Part shown: positions 49,365-57,589 of the stretch, piece after piece | Layout of the letters: every line of letters begins with the position of its first letter | Numbering within the stretch: the stretch's first letter is position 1 | Assembly: GCA_964548165.1 (NCBI GenBank) | Contig: CAZJQD010000015.1 | Location: 11,501 to 75,500, forward strand | Length of the DNA stretch: 64,000 nucleotides | Source: CAZJQD01 sp964548165 [NCBI: uncultured bacterium] | Lineage (GTDB): Bacteria; UBA8481 | Direction of reading: 5' to 3' | Made by a program: the position numbers and the translations under genes | The notes under the pieces: generated by a model | The model's input: the letters and a program-made list of their open reading frames with translations, nothing else | Told to the model about the DNA's origin: nothing | Databases searched by the model: none

Positions 49365-49879
49365 CGAAGTCGCAGAGCGGCTCGCGACTGAAAGCGCCTG
49401 AGCCGCTTCGTCCTCTGCATGATGTTTCGCGATTCAACTCCGGAACGCCGGATCTCGATGAGTGGTTGCGGCGCAGAGCCCTACTCAATGACGCCTCCGG
49501 AGCCTCCAAAACATACGTCGTAACGCAGGGACGCCGGGTTGTCGGTTTCTACTCCCTGGCTACCGGTTCGGTCGCCCGCGACGCCGTTCCCGGCCGAATC
49601 CGCCGAAACATGCCCGATCCGATTCCAGTCATCCTGATAGGCCGTCTCGCTGTGGAGAGCGAATGGCGCGAGAAGGGCATCGGAGCCGGCATGCTGCGAG
49701 ACGCCGTCCGCCGCATCTTGACCGCGGCAGAGATCGTCGGAATTCGCGCCATTCTCGTGCATGCGGCAACTGCAGAGGCAAAGTCATTCTACGAACATCA
49801 CGGTTTTCGAGAGTCCTCCGTGAATGCGATGACGCTGATGATTACGCTCGCGGACGCTCGAAGTGCGATCTCGGATTGA
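49361..49879 (+). CDS. GNAT-family acetyltransferase toxin (TacT-like)
   Basis: A 172-residue GNAT protein starting with GTG. It has the acetyl-CoA-binding loop REKGIGAGML, preceded by LIGRLAV, and the catalytic tyrosine region SFYEHHGF. This family, paired with DUF1778 antitoxins, acetylates the amino group of aminoacyl-tRNAs and blocks translation. Coupled start and an antitoxin upstream make the toxin role likely. Its position next to the att site fits an element-stabilising module. Confidence 0.9.
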   Translation: MTKSQSGSRLKAPEPLRPLHDVSRFNSGTPDLDEWLRRRALLNDASGASKTYVVTQGRRVVGFYSLATGSVARDAVPGRIRRNMPDPIPVILIGRLAVESEWREKGIGAGMLRDAVRRILTAAEIVGIRAILVHAATAEAKSFYEHHGFRESSVNAMTLMITLADARSAISD

Positions 49880-49933
49880 ACCTGAGATTCGCTACGACTT
49901 TCTTGTGTTCGCATATCGAGGCCTACTTGTTCC

Positions 49934-51268
49934 CTAATCATCACTCTCGGTAGCACGATCCGCCTCGCCTTGAACTTTCTCTGACCGCCGTTCCCGAATA
50001 TCCGTGATCGTCGCCGCGGCCGCGGCCGTTACATCAAGCCACCTGTCGTAGGCATCGATCACCGGTAGCAGATACTCCACGCTCGCGTCGATGTAGGGGC
50101 GCGCACACTCCTCGGATGCGTGACCCAGCACCTGGCGGGCGCCGGCGGCGGACATTGACAGAGCGCTGGTGATTCCTGACGCGCGTAGTCGGTTGTTGCA
50201 GATGGCTCGTAACGCGTGGAAGTTCGCTCCGTCCGCGTAACCGATCCGGCCGGCCGCTCTCGCCGCCACTCCGCGCAACTTGTGGGGATGGATGTGGCCG
50301 GACTCGGACGTTCGCCCACGAACCATCTCGGTGGGAAAGAGCCACGGGGAGTTCAACCTCGTAGCGATATCGAACTGAGCCTTCAGGTGGGGGAGGAGGT
50401 GGCGAGGAACGGGCAACCATTGATCTTCTCGAACGCCGTTGGCCTTCCCCTTGTTGAACTCGCTCGGTACGCAGATCGTGCCCGGCGACGAGAAGACATT
50501 GATGTCATCGAGGCGCAGCGACGCCGTCGGAGTCTCGCGCACGCCCAGATACAGCGCGATCGCCACCGCGCATTTTCGCCAGGGCTCGTCGCAGGCGGCC
50601 AGCAAGCGTTCGTCTTCGCGTGGGTGGAGCCGGCGGAAGAGTTCGCCCTTCTTCTTGCCGAGTCTCGGCGGCTTCTCGGAGACCAGGCTGGCGAACGGGT
50701 TCTGGCTCGTCCACTGCCGCGCCGCGTCCGTCGCGAAGTTGAAGAGCATGGATGTCACGGACTCCACGTTCTTACGCGACCGATAGGAGAGGACTCTCGG
50801 CAGGCGCGATCCATCGGGCCCCAATCCGGACCTTAGGCACGTACGCATTCGCTCCGCGTCCTCGAGTCGAATATGCCTCAGCATCTTCCCGCCGAGATAG
50901 AGCGCGGCCCAGCGCAGATCGACTGTGTATCGCTTGATCGTCTTCGGATCCCGGCCGGCAGCCGTCAGCGCGTCGAGATACTTTCTCGTCGCTTCCTCAA
51001 ATGTGTACGACACCGGCTCATCCGCCGGCGGGCGATAACCTCGAACTCGCCTCCAGTGAATATCGAGCAGATCATTGTGGAGCGATTCCGCCTCTTCCCG
51101 CGTCACCGCTCCCCAGGACTCGTACACGCGCCGCCCTTTCGGCGGTCTCCCGCCGACTTTCGTATCCGTAATCCAGTACAACCGCCCGTCTTTGCCCCTG
51201 TGAGCTCTCAGCCCCGAGATCTTTCGATGGCCCATCTCGTCGTGACCTCCCGCGTGCGATGAGCTCAT
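49934..51268 (-). CDS. int: Tyrosine recombinase / integrase
   Basis: A 444-residue phage-type integrase. Residues about 1-65 are an N-terminal arm-binding-like region and about 85-190 the core-binding SAM-like domain. The catalytic domain has the first Arg in YLGVRET (about 245), a Lys in NKGKA, H-x-x-R in HALR (about 350), the His in VLGHASEE and the nucleophile Tyr in RPYI (about 391). All key residues are present, so it should be active. The start overlaps the stop of the preceding small gene (ATGA). It faces the ssrA end and is separated from it by the toxin-antitoxin genes. Confidence 0.93.
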   Translation of the reverse strand: MSSSHAGGHDEMGHRKISGLRAHRGKDGRLYWITDTKVGGRPPKGRRVYESWGAVTREEAESLHNDLLDIHWRRVRGYRPPADEPVSYTFEEATRKYLDALTAAGRDPKTIKRYTVDLRWAALYLGGKMLRHIRLEDAERMRTCLRSGLGPDGSRLPRVLSYRSRKNVESVTSMLFNFATDAARQWTSQNPFASLVSEKPPRLGKKKGELFRRLHPREDERLLAACDEPWRKCAVAIALYLGVRETPTASLRLDDINVFSSPGTICVPSEFNKGKANGVREDQWLPVPRHLLPHLKAQFDIATRLNSPWLFPTEMVRGRTSESGHIHPHKLRGVAARAAGRIGYADGANFHALRAICNNRLRASGITSALSMSAAGARQVLGHASEECARPYIDASVEYLLPVIDAYDRWLDVTAAAAATITDIRERRSEKVQGEADRATESDD

Positions 51269-51615
51269 GCGCGGCGCTCCCGGGAACGCCGGGCCGCGTA
51301 GAGCTCAAGGGCCAATCCATCATGGAGTTTGTCATACGCGCACGCGAGGTCGTGGTGCGCGATCCGGATGAGGGTGAGTATGCGAGCGGACTCGTGTTCG
51401 AAATCTTCCTGTAACCGCTCGACGCGAGAGAGATCAGCGCCTCGAAGAGAAGCATGATTCCGGCCGACGGCAGAGTCAAGGGAGGGGCTGGTTTTCGGCG
51501 ACGGCGCTTTACTATGCTCCGGCGCGACATCATGGATCGCATCGCCAGGTCTAGCAGCGCGCTCAGCCCCGAGGTCCACCTCGGCCCCTGACCCCCCATC
51601 ACGCAACCGCCTCAT
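51265..51615 (-). CDS. Small hypothetical protein between xis and int
   Basis: A 116-residue protein whose ATG (51615) overlaps the xis stop (TGATG) and whose stop overlaps the int start (ATGA). The first 60 residues are low complexity. The C-terminal half is a helix-rich segment (DFEHESARILTLIRIAHHDLACAYDKL) ending in a basic tail. I do not recognise it. The tight coupling on both sides argues that it is real and translated with the recombination genes. Confidence 0.65.
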   Translation of the reverse strand: MRRLRDGGSGAEVDLGAERAARPGDAIHDVAPEHSKAPSPKTSPSLDSAVGRNHASLRGADLSRVERLQEDFEHESARILTLIRIAHHDLACAYDKLHDGLALELYAARRSRERRA

Positions 51616-51884
51616 CAGCCGCGCCCGGCTCCAGGTCCGCCAATGCCGGTCAAAGTCTGCGGCCCCCGCGCCTGCCCATCGACCCAGGCTTCCAGGTCCA
51701 CTCTCCGGAACCGCACGAGCCTTCCGATCCGGATGAACGGCACCTGCCCGCGCTCGACCCACTTGTAGAGCGTCTTGCGTGCGACTCCCAGATACCGCGC
51801 CGCGTCCTCGACGTCCAACAGCCGCGGCGCCGGCCCGGTCATCGCGGCAACACCCGCTCCAGCCGCCCTCCGATTCTCGTTCAT
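51615..51884 (-). CDS. xis: Excisionase-like HTH protein
   Basis: An 89-residue protein with an AlpA/Xis MerR-like winged HTH (LLDVEDAARYLGVARKTLYK, then FIRIGRLVRFRRVDLEAWV). The ATG at 51884 has GGAGG five bases upstream, preferred over the TTG at 51905. It is the first gene of the xis-orf-int operon and probably directs excision or regulates the divergent operon. The region between it and the sigma-like gene (51885-52077) is the likely divergent control region. Confidence 0.85.
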   Translation of the reverse strand: MNENRRAAGAGVAAMTGPAPRLLDVEDAARYLGVARKTLYKWVERGQVPFIRIGRLVRFRRVDLEAWVDGQARGPQTLTGIGGPGAGRG

Positions 51885-52077
51885 CGTTTCCTCCGAGACG
51901 GACAAACGACAAATCGCATCTGGACTGCTGAACTATTTTCTCGCGATGAACGAATAGAAGCGGGAGAAACGGCTTGAAAGCGATCTAACCGCACAATTCG
52001 TTCGCTTCGGCCGCTGAATCCGCCGTTTCAAGGATTACCCCCGCCCGCCCAAGACCTGCGGGCAAGAGGTGATCTGA

Positions 52078-52581
52078 AGGACGGGAGACCGGACTCCACC
52101 GCTTCAGGAATGGGAACGCGAGCGAATCACCGAGCTCGTCAAGAAATGGTATGCCCAGGCGCGCCGGCGCATCGAACCCTACGAGGATCTCCTCAACGAG
52201 GGCTGGGTCGCCTGGCTCAAAGCCCGTCCCCAGCACACCCACCTCCCGCGCGACAAGTTCCGTAGCGCGCAGAGCAAGGCTCTCTGGAACCACCTCCTGG
52301 ACCTCGTGAAGCGCAAGTATCGACGTAAGCGCGCGGACGAGACCCGGACCGTGGAGCTGATCGACGAACTCGACACCGGTCCCGCGCCGGCACCAGACCT
52401 CGACACCGAGAGCGCGATCCGAGAGATCGCCGACCGTCTCCCCGAGATCCAGCGCCGGATCCTCGAACTCCGCCAGCGAAACATGACTTGGGACCAGATC
52501 GGCCGCGAAGTAGGACTGAAGCGCTGGAGTTTCGAACTCGAAAGGGAAGAGCTACGAAAAGCCCTTCGCCGCGGGCTGTGA
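52078..52581 (+). CDS. Sigma-70-like protein without a canonical start codon
   Basis: The frame is open from 52078 and encodes up to 167 residues. An N-terminal part resembles sigma region 2 (EPYEDLLNEGWVAWLKA), and a C-terminal part resembles region 4 (LPEIQRRILELRQRNMTWDQIGREVGL). No ATG, GTG or TTG occurs in frame before the GTG at 52306, which would remove the whole region-2 part. A rare start codon, an upstream frameshift or a decayed 5' end are all possible; ATGs at 52109 and 52147 are in another frame. It may be an element-encoded sigma factor or sigma-derived regulator for the downstream operon. Confidence 0.6.
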   Translation, partial: RTGDRTPPLQEWERERITELVKKWYAQARRRIEPYEDLLNEGWVAWLKARPQHTHLPRDKFRSAQSKALWNHLLDLVKRKYRRKRADETRTVELIDELDTGPAPAPDLDTESAIREIADRLPEIQRRILELRQRNMTWDQIGREVGLKRWSFELEREELRKALRRGL

Positions 52582-52811
52582 ATGACTCGTCAAAGGCCCG
52601 GATTGTCGCCCGCCGCCCCTCCCCAAGGCTCAGAAGCCGACGCCTGACACCAGGAAATCCACACCCCCCAAAAAAACTGAAAAAAGTCCAGCAATCCTCC
52701 GCACGGAAATCGTTAGTCCGTATCGATGAAAACTCTATCCATTCCCCTGGAGTGCCCCGTAGGGAGTCGGGCCTTTCAGGCAGTTTCGGGATTCCCCCGA
52801 GGGACCGCGCG

Positions 52812-53891
52812 ATGAAGCGTTATACGCAGATCGCCGGCCTCACGGAAGCCCGACGACTCCCCAGAATCGGCAAGCTACGTCTCGGCACGAAGGTCACATC
52901 GCGGAGCGGGAAAGAGATTCCCCGCGAGCTCGACTACTTCCTCCTGCCCGAGCCTGGCCCGGACGACCCGGTATCCGTCCACGAGGCGTTCACGCGCTTC
53001 CGCGACGCATACGGCGACAAACCGCGCGAGCTGGATGTCGTCATCCCCTCGGACGACGTCGGCGTCTTCTTCCCGCAGCGCTACAAGTGTTACGGCGCCG
53101 CGGGCCTCCGCTGCGTCGGAGACGGCAACACGGCCGAACGGATCGGCGCCGCGCTCGGCAAGCAAGGGGAGGCGGCGGCTGAGTTCTTCGAGATCGCCTG
53201 CCCAACGCCCCAGGAGTGCGAGTTTGCGGCCGCACACGGGTGCAGGCCGGTCGGCTCGCTCTTCGTCATCCTGCCGCGCGTCTCGCTCGGCGGATGCTTC
53301 CAGGTCGACGTCTCGGGCATCAACTCGATCCTGAACATCAACTCCGCCGTCGAGCACGTCCGAACGCTCTGCGGGCGCGTCTCGGGTCTCATCTTCCGCC
53401 AGGGTCCCGAGGTTCGGCCGGCGCTGACGCTCAAGCGTGTCCCCACAAGGACTCAGGGCGGCGGTCACGCAGCCATCCACTTCCCCATCACGCTCGAACT
53501 CCGCATGAGCGTGGACGAACTGCGAACGCTGATGACCGAACGACTTCCCGGTCTGCCGGAGCCGGTGCAGGCGCTCGACACAGCGAACACGACAGATCCC
53601 CCCGAGCTCGAATCCGGAGCCGACGCCCATCCGGCACCCGTCCATCCGGCGCTCGCCAATCCGGCGCTCGCCCATCCGACATCGGCGGGGGAACAGGGCG
53701 CACAAGCGAGCACCCAGGAAACGCCCGGCGACGACGTGAAGGAGATATGGGATCGCATCGAATCCGCCTTCGAGGTGCTCCACATCGCCCCGGAACTGCG
53801 CCGGGCCTACATCCACAGCTACGAGCGGAAGCCGGAAGAACTTCTCGGCCACCTGGTGAAGAAAGCGGAAAGGAAAGGACTGCGCGTATGA
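52812..53891 (+). CDS. Gp3-like recombination directionality factor family protein
   Basis: A 359-residue protein starting at ATG 52812. The pattern KPRELDVVIPSDD...FFPQRYKCYGAAGLRCVGDG, then VGSLFVILP, a cysteine-containing metal-site-like region and NINSAVEHVRTLCG, matches the phage phiC31 gp3 / Listeria A118 directionality-factor family, which binds serine integrases and switches them to excision. Here the neighbouring recombinase is a tyrosine integrase, so the role may differ. A low-complexity linker near residue 280 comes from a 15-base tandem repeat (HPALANPALAHP). The last ~65 residues form a separate helical domain. The stop overlaps the next start (ATGA). Confidence 0.65.
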   Translation: MKRYTQIAGLTEARRLPRIGKLRLGTKVTSRSGKEIPRELDYFLLPEPGPDDPVSVHEAFTRFRDAYGDKPRELDVVIPSDDVGVFFPQRYKCYGAAGLRCVGDGNTAERIGAALGKQGEAAAEFFEIACPTPQECEFAAAHGCRPVGSLFVILPRVSLGGCFQVDVSGINSILNINSAVEHVRTLCGRVSGLIFRQGPEVRPALTLKRVPTRTQGGGHAAIHFPITLELRMSVDELRTLMTERLPGLPEPVQALDTANTTDPPELESGADAHPAPVHPALANPALAHPTSAGEQGAQASTQETPGDDVKEIWDRIESAFEVLHIAPELRRAYIHSYERKPEELLGHLVKKAERKGLRV

Positions 53892-54223
53892 GCTTAAACA
53901 TCGTGAAACCGAGAAAGGCCGGCGAGAGGCGAGGCCGAGACCGTCGTTACGTGGACGGTCGCACCCGACGTCTCTTGTCCGGTAGATGCGGGGCGCCGGT
54001 CTGGTCCATTGCGACCGGCGGGATGTCCCAGGTGAGAGTTCCCTGCGGGAAGTGTCTGCCGTGCCGTCTGCGAGCGAAGCTGGGTCCCGGCATGTCGGAC
54101 GAGGTCCTCAAGCACCTGGAACGGAGCGGCGAGCGGCGGCGTTGCGGCGAACGTCGGCGTCGTCAGGCCGAGATAGAAGCTAACCGTCGCCGGTTGTTCC
54201 GCGACCGGAGGCATCAGATATGA
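53888..54223 (+). CDS. Small Arg-rich protein with CxxCxxC-type motif
   Basis: A 111-residue basic protein starting at an ATG that overlaps the previous stop. The centre holds CGAPVW and, about 20 residues later, VPCGKCLPCRL, a likely zinc-binding site. The rest is rich in Arg, Glu and Ala and is predicted helical. I do not recognise a family. Nucleic-acid binding is plausible from charge and the cysteine cluster but not shown. Confidence 0.5.
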   Translation: MSLNIVKPRKAGERRGRDRRYVDGRTRRLLSGRCGAPVWSIATGGMSQVRVPCGKCLPCRLRAKLGPGMSDEVLKHLERSGERRRCGERRRRQAEIEANRRRLFRDRRHQI

Positions 54224-54316
54224 AAGGCCGGCGCATGAGGCGCGCAGGCCATCTCCGATCGAAACTGCGACGGCGCCATTCATCGCGGCCCCGTCAACCC
54301 TACGTATGCCGGCGTC

Positions 54317-54625
54317 TTGCGCCGAGACGAGATCGTATTAGGCTCGAAGATCGTGATTGAGTTCGCCGCCGTCATCCAGCGACTCATCGTCACCCCGGAG
54401 GCGACGACGCTCCAGCTCGATATCTCAATTCTGGACGTCTCGCCCCTGACGGCCCTCATCGATCGCGAAGTGTCCGTCACGCTTCAAGCCACGTTGCCAA
54501 CGCCCGTCGTCCCGGAGTCCGTCGTCCAGCCGCCCGTCGCCCCAGCGCCCGCCGCCCCGACGCTCGCTGCCCAGACGCCCGCCCCGGCAGCGCCGCCCCG
54601 TCGCGAATCGCAGAAACGAACATGA
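54317..54625 (+). CDS. Hypothetical protein with Pro/Ala-rich tail
   Basis: About 102 residues from a TTG at 54317. The frame is open back to 54239 without an ATG, so the start is uncertain. The N-terminal 60 residues alternate hydrophobic and polar positions like a beta-rich domain (GSKIVIEFAAVIQRLIVTP). The remainder is a Pro/Ala/Val/Thr low-complexity tail. No family recognised. It lies in the gap between two better-supported genes of the operon. Confidence 0.4.
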   Translation: MRRDEIVLGSKIVIEFAAVIQRLIVTPEATTLQLDISILDVSPLTALIDREVSVTLQATLPTPVVPESVVQPPVAPAPAAPTLAAQTPAPAAPPRRESQKRT

Positions 54626-54647
54626 CCCCAAGAAGGAGCATCACAGC

Positions 54648-55013
54648 ATGCGTGTAAAACACTACCGACTCGAGACCGAGGAGAAGCGTTACCTCCTCGC
54701 TCTCCTCCCGATCAACTTCGGCCGCCTCGCCGAGGAACGCGTGGTCGAGGCCGCAGTCTCCACGGACGGCTTCTACATGTTGGCCATCGACGATGACGCC
54801 TACGTCGAGGCCGACCCGTACGGGTGGCTCAGCAGGGACTGGGACCTCGTCTGCGCTCACTTCTTCCTTCGGGAGCGAGCGAAGGGCCTCCGCGGCGGCC
54901 AGGTTCTCCGCGCCGCCGATGTCCGCGCCGAGGTCGATCACATCGTGAAGAAGCTGGCCTCCTCCGATTGCCCTCCCGAACCTCCACCCGCGCCCAGCGG
55001 AGGCCGCGCATGA
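54648..55013 (+). CDS. Hypothetical protein
   Basis: A 121-residue acidic protein starting MRVKHYRLETEEKRYLLALL, with AIDDDAYVEADPYGW in the middle and a Pro-rich end. It is probably cytoplasmic. I do not recognise it. AAGGAG lies about twelve bases upstream of the ATG. Its stop overlaps the start of the diguanylate cyclase gene (ATGA), suggesting coupled production. Confidence 0.55.
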   Translation: MRVKHYRLETEEKRYLLALLPINFGRLAEERVVEAAVSTDGFYMLAIDDDAYVEADPYGWLSRDWDLVCAHFFLRERAKGLRGGQVLRAADVRAEVDHIVKKLASSDCPPEPPPAPSGGRA

Positions 55014-55813
55014 AGTGCCCGTGCTGCCAACTGCCGTTGGAGCCTCAGTCGATCGCGGTCGTCCACTTCGATGTCTGTCACGCGTGCCTCGGCGTCTGGC
55101 TCCCGAACCAGGCCCTCAAGGGCATCGTCGCCTCGCGCGCCATGACGACCTCGCAACTCATGACCCGGCTCCAGGAGACCATCAGCCAGATCGAGGAGGA
55201 CGCCTACACGGACGCGCTCACCGGCCTCCGCAACCGCCGGTTCTTCGACCGTCAGCTCTACGCCGAGCTCGCGCGCGCCCGAGGCGCCAACTTCCTCTCG
55301 CTCGTGCTCCTCGATCTGGACGGCTTCAAGACCGCGAACGACACGCACGGTCACGCGACCGGCGATCTCGTTCTCAAGCGCTTCGGGGAACTGCTCCTCG
55401 GCATCATTCGGAAGAACGACTGCGTCGCCCGCGTCGGCGGGGACGAGTTCGGGATCATCCTCCCCGAGACCGATGCCGCCGGCGCCCGCGCGATCGCGGA
55501 CCGCATCGTCGACGAGACGGCCGCGCACTCCTTCACCACCGTGGAGAACGCGCCGCTTCGAGAATCGATCCACGTCTCCTGCGGTCTCGCGTCCTATCCC
55601 GTCGATCTCGCCGGCGCGATCTCGGTCGACCGCGAGGCCGCCGATGACCCGTTCGCGATTGAAGCGACACTCACCCGGCTCTTCGACCTCGCCGACGCCG
55701 CGCTCTATGCGGCGAAGGATCGGGGGAAGAGTCGCACAGTCTCAGCCGGCGCGCTCACCGAGGATGAGCGGAGTCGCCGCGTCACCGTGCTCAGGAAGAG
55801 GCCGGAGGTCTAA
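55010..55813 (+). CDS. Diguanylate cyclase with N-terminal zinc ribbon (zf-TFIIB-like + GGDEF)
   Basis: A 267-residue protein. Residues 1-35 hold CPCCQLPLE and VCHACLGVWL, a TFIIB-type zinc ribbon. A short helical linker leads to a GGDEF domain (about 60-250) with DALTGLRNRRFF, LDLDGFK, HGHATGD and an intact GGDEF motif at 143-147. It should therefore make c-di-GMP. No membrane segment, PAS or REC domain is present, so the zinc ribbon is the only candidate input. No RxxD inhibitory-site motif was obvious before the active site. It starts on an ATGA overlap. A cyclase inside an integrative element is unusual and hints at control of biofilm or envelope functions. Confidence 0.9.
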   Translation: MKCPCCQLPLEPQSIAVVHFDVCHACLGVWLPNQALKGIVASRAMTTSQLMTRLQETISQIEEDAYTDALTGLRNRRFFDRQLYAELARARGANFLSLVLLDLDGFKTANDTHGHATGDLVLKRFGELLLGIIRKNDCVARVGGDEFGIILPETDAAGARAIADRIVDETAAHSFTTVENAPLRESIHVSCGLASYPVDLAGAISVDREAADDPFAIEATLTRLFDLADAALYAAKDRGKSRTVSAGALTEDERSRRVTVLRKRPEV

Positions 55814-55817
55814 GACG

Positions 55818-56960
55818 ATGCGGAGCTACGCCGTCCTCGCGCCCACCTTCTGGACCGGCCCCACCGGCCGCGCCATCCGCAAGCTCGGCCCCGAAGTCCA
55901 GGTCCTGGCCCTCTACCTCATCTCGGCTCCGACCTCGAACATGAGCGGCCTCTACTACATTCCTCTTCCCACACTCTGTCACGAGACGGGATGCCCCTCC
56001 GAAGGGGCTTCGAAGGCCCTTCGAAGCCTCGTTGAGGTGGGTTTTTGCGAGTATGACGAAGCCACCGAGCATGTCTGGATCCCGGAGATGGCAAAATGGC
56101 AGATCGGAGAGAGCCTGGACCCCAGGGATAACCGCATCAAAGCGATTCTTCGCACGCTCAAATCGCTAGCCAACTCGCCATTTATCAACCGGTTCCTCGA
56201 CAAGTACGCCGCCCTCTTTCACCTCGAAAACGTGGAGACCCTTCGAAGGGGCTCCGAAGCCCCTTCAATGCCCCTTCGAAGCCAAGATCAGGATCAGGAT
56301 CAAGATCAGTACCTTAAAACCTCTTGCTCGGAGCTTGAAACAAACTCCGAGCCCGAACCCGTCCCGCTTCGCGGAGAGCCTTCGGCAAAATCGACCAGAA
56401 CCGAGTCGCCGCCGGAACGCGATCGGGACCCCGACTCCGGTCGCGACCCCGACGCGCCCGCACCGCGGGCGAAGCCGCGACGACCGCGCGCTCCGAAGCG
56501 ACCGACCACCCACGGCGCCGGCGCCGTCGTCGCGACGATTCCGCTCGCGGACGGCAGCGAGGCGCCGGTCACGGACGACGTCGTGGCCGAGTGGTCGAAA
56601 GTATTCCCGGGCGTGGACGTGATCGCGCAGTTGCGACGCATCCGCCTGTACTTCCAAAACAAGCCCCGGAAGCGTAAGACCGCCGCCGGCATCGGCCAGT
56701 GCATCGTCGGCTGGCTGGGCCGCGAACAGGACCGAGGCCGATCCGAGTTCTCTAGCCGCGGCCACCCCGGTGCGACCGGTCGTCGTGGCCCTCCGGCGAG
56801 CGCGACCGCCGCGACCGGACGAACGACCGAATTTCGCGACACCCTCGACGAAAACGACCGCGTGGTGCGCGAGCAGTACGACACCGAGACAGGCGCAACG
56901 ATCCGGAGATTTCCGCATCCGTTCGCACGACAGCCCGATGGGGCAGGAAATGGACCATGA
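55818..56960 (+). CDS. Phage-type replication initiator / replisome-organiser-like protein
   Basis: A 380-residue protein starting at ATG 55818, four bases after the cyclase stop. Residues about 1-120 look like the winged-HTH N-domain of phage replication proteins (VQVLALYLISAPTSNMSGLYYIP and ASKALRSLVEVGFCEYDE). A QDQDQDQDQ tract and a long Pro/Arg/Asp-rich linker follow. The C-terminal ~130 residues contain a small helical domain (about 245-295, including VAEWSKVFPG). Position immediately before a DnaC-like loader supports an initiator role. The origin may lie in or near this gene, but no iterons were confirmed. Confidence 0.65.
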   Translation: MRSYAVLAPTFWTGPTGRAIRKLGPEVQVLALYLISAPTSNMSGLYYIPLPTLCHETGCPSEGASKALRSLVEVGFCEYDEATEHVWIPEMAKWQIGESLDPRDNRIKAILRTLKSLANSPFINRFLDKYAALFHLENVETLRRGSEAPSMPLRSQDQDQDQDQYLKTSCSELETNSEPEPVPLRGEPSAKSTRTESPPERDRDPDSGRDPDAPAPRAKPRRPRAPKRPTTHGAGAVVATIPLADGSEAPVTDDVVAEWSKVFPGVDVIAQLRRIRLYFQNKPRKRKTAAGIGQCIVGWLGREQDRGRSEFSSRGHPGATGRRGPPASATAATGRTTEFRDTLDENDRVVREQYDTETGATIRRFPHPFARQPDGAGNGP

Positions 56961-57586
56961 CAGATCACGGTTGTTCCGACGGATGGCTCTTCGAGACCGG
57001 CGTCGATGGCCTGCCGCGCGCTCGCCGTTGCCCGACGTGCGCTGTGCGCGCTTTCCTCAAGCACATGGGGCGATCGGACTGCGAGTGGAAACACTGGGAG
57101 CCCGTGCCCGCGCTCGTGCACCAGGTCCGCATGCTCCGCGGGTGGCGCGGTCGGAGCCCGTGGAGCGTGGTCCTGCATGCCGAGAAGGGCGAATCCAACT
57201 TCGGGGCAGGGAAGACCCACGCCGTCATCGCGACCGCCATCGAGTGGATCGAACGAGGCCGTGAGGTCCGCTACTGGTTCCTCCCGGACCTCGTCGATCG
57301 CTGTCGCCGCGCGATCTCGGATCACTCGCTCGACCTCGCATCGTTCGGCGAGTTCAAGCACCTCGTCGTCCTCGACGATCTCGGCGCCGAAGCCGCCACG
57401 GACTGGACGAGAGAGCTCGTGGATCGCGTGCTCGATCTGCGGTATCGGCGCGAGCTCCCGACACTCGTCGCGTCGAACCTCGATCTCGGCGCCCTGGAGG
57501 AGCGATACCCCCGCGCTCTCTCGCGACTCTGCGAAGGACTCCGACTCGTCTGGAGCGCCCCCGACCGTCGCAGGCGCGAGGCATGA
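56957..57586 (+). CDS. DnaC/IstB-like AAA+ helicase loader
   Basis: A 209-residue ATPase. Near the N-terminus a CPTC pair suggests a small zinc site. Walker A is FGAGKTH (about residue 83), Walker B LVVLDDLGAE (about 137) and sensor I TLVASNLD. This is the DnaC/IstB pattern of proteins that load replicative helicase. The ATG overlaps the stop of the replication-initiator gene. Together they form a typical phage or plasmid replication pair. Confidence 0.85.
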   Translation: MTDHGCSDGWLFETGVDGLPRARRCPTCAVRAFLKHMGRSDCEWKHWEPVPALVHQVRMLRGWRGRSPWSVVLHAEKGESNFGAGKTHAVIATAIEWIERGREVRYWFLPDLVDRCRRAISDHSLDLASFGEFKHLVVLDDLGAEAATDWTRELVDRVLDLRYRRELPTLVASNLDLGALEERYPRALSRLCEGLRLVWSAPDRRRREA

Positions 57587-57589
57587 CCC

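Noticed and set aside
53888-54223. Relation to microvirus replication proteins because of the VPCGKCLPCR motif
   Set aside because: The match is one short cysteine motif; no rolling-circle replication motifs are present.
54220-54360. A 46-codon Arg-rich frame starting on an ATGA overlap
   Set aside because: Very high arginine content and overlap with the next frame suggest a chance high-GC frame; only the start overlap speaks for it.
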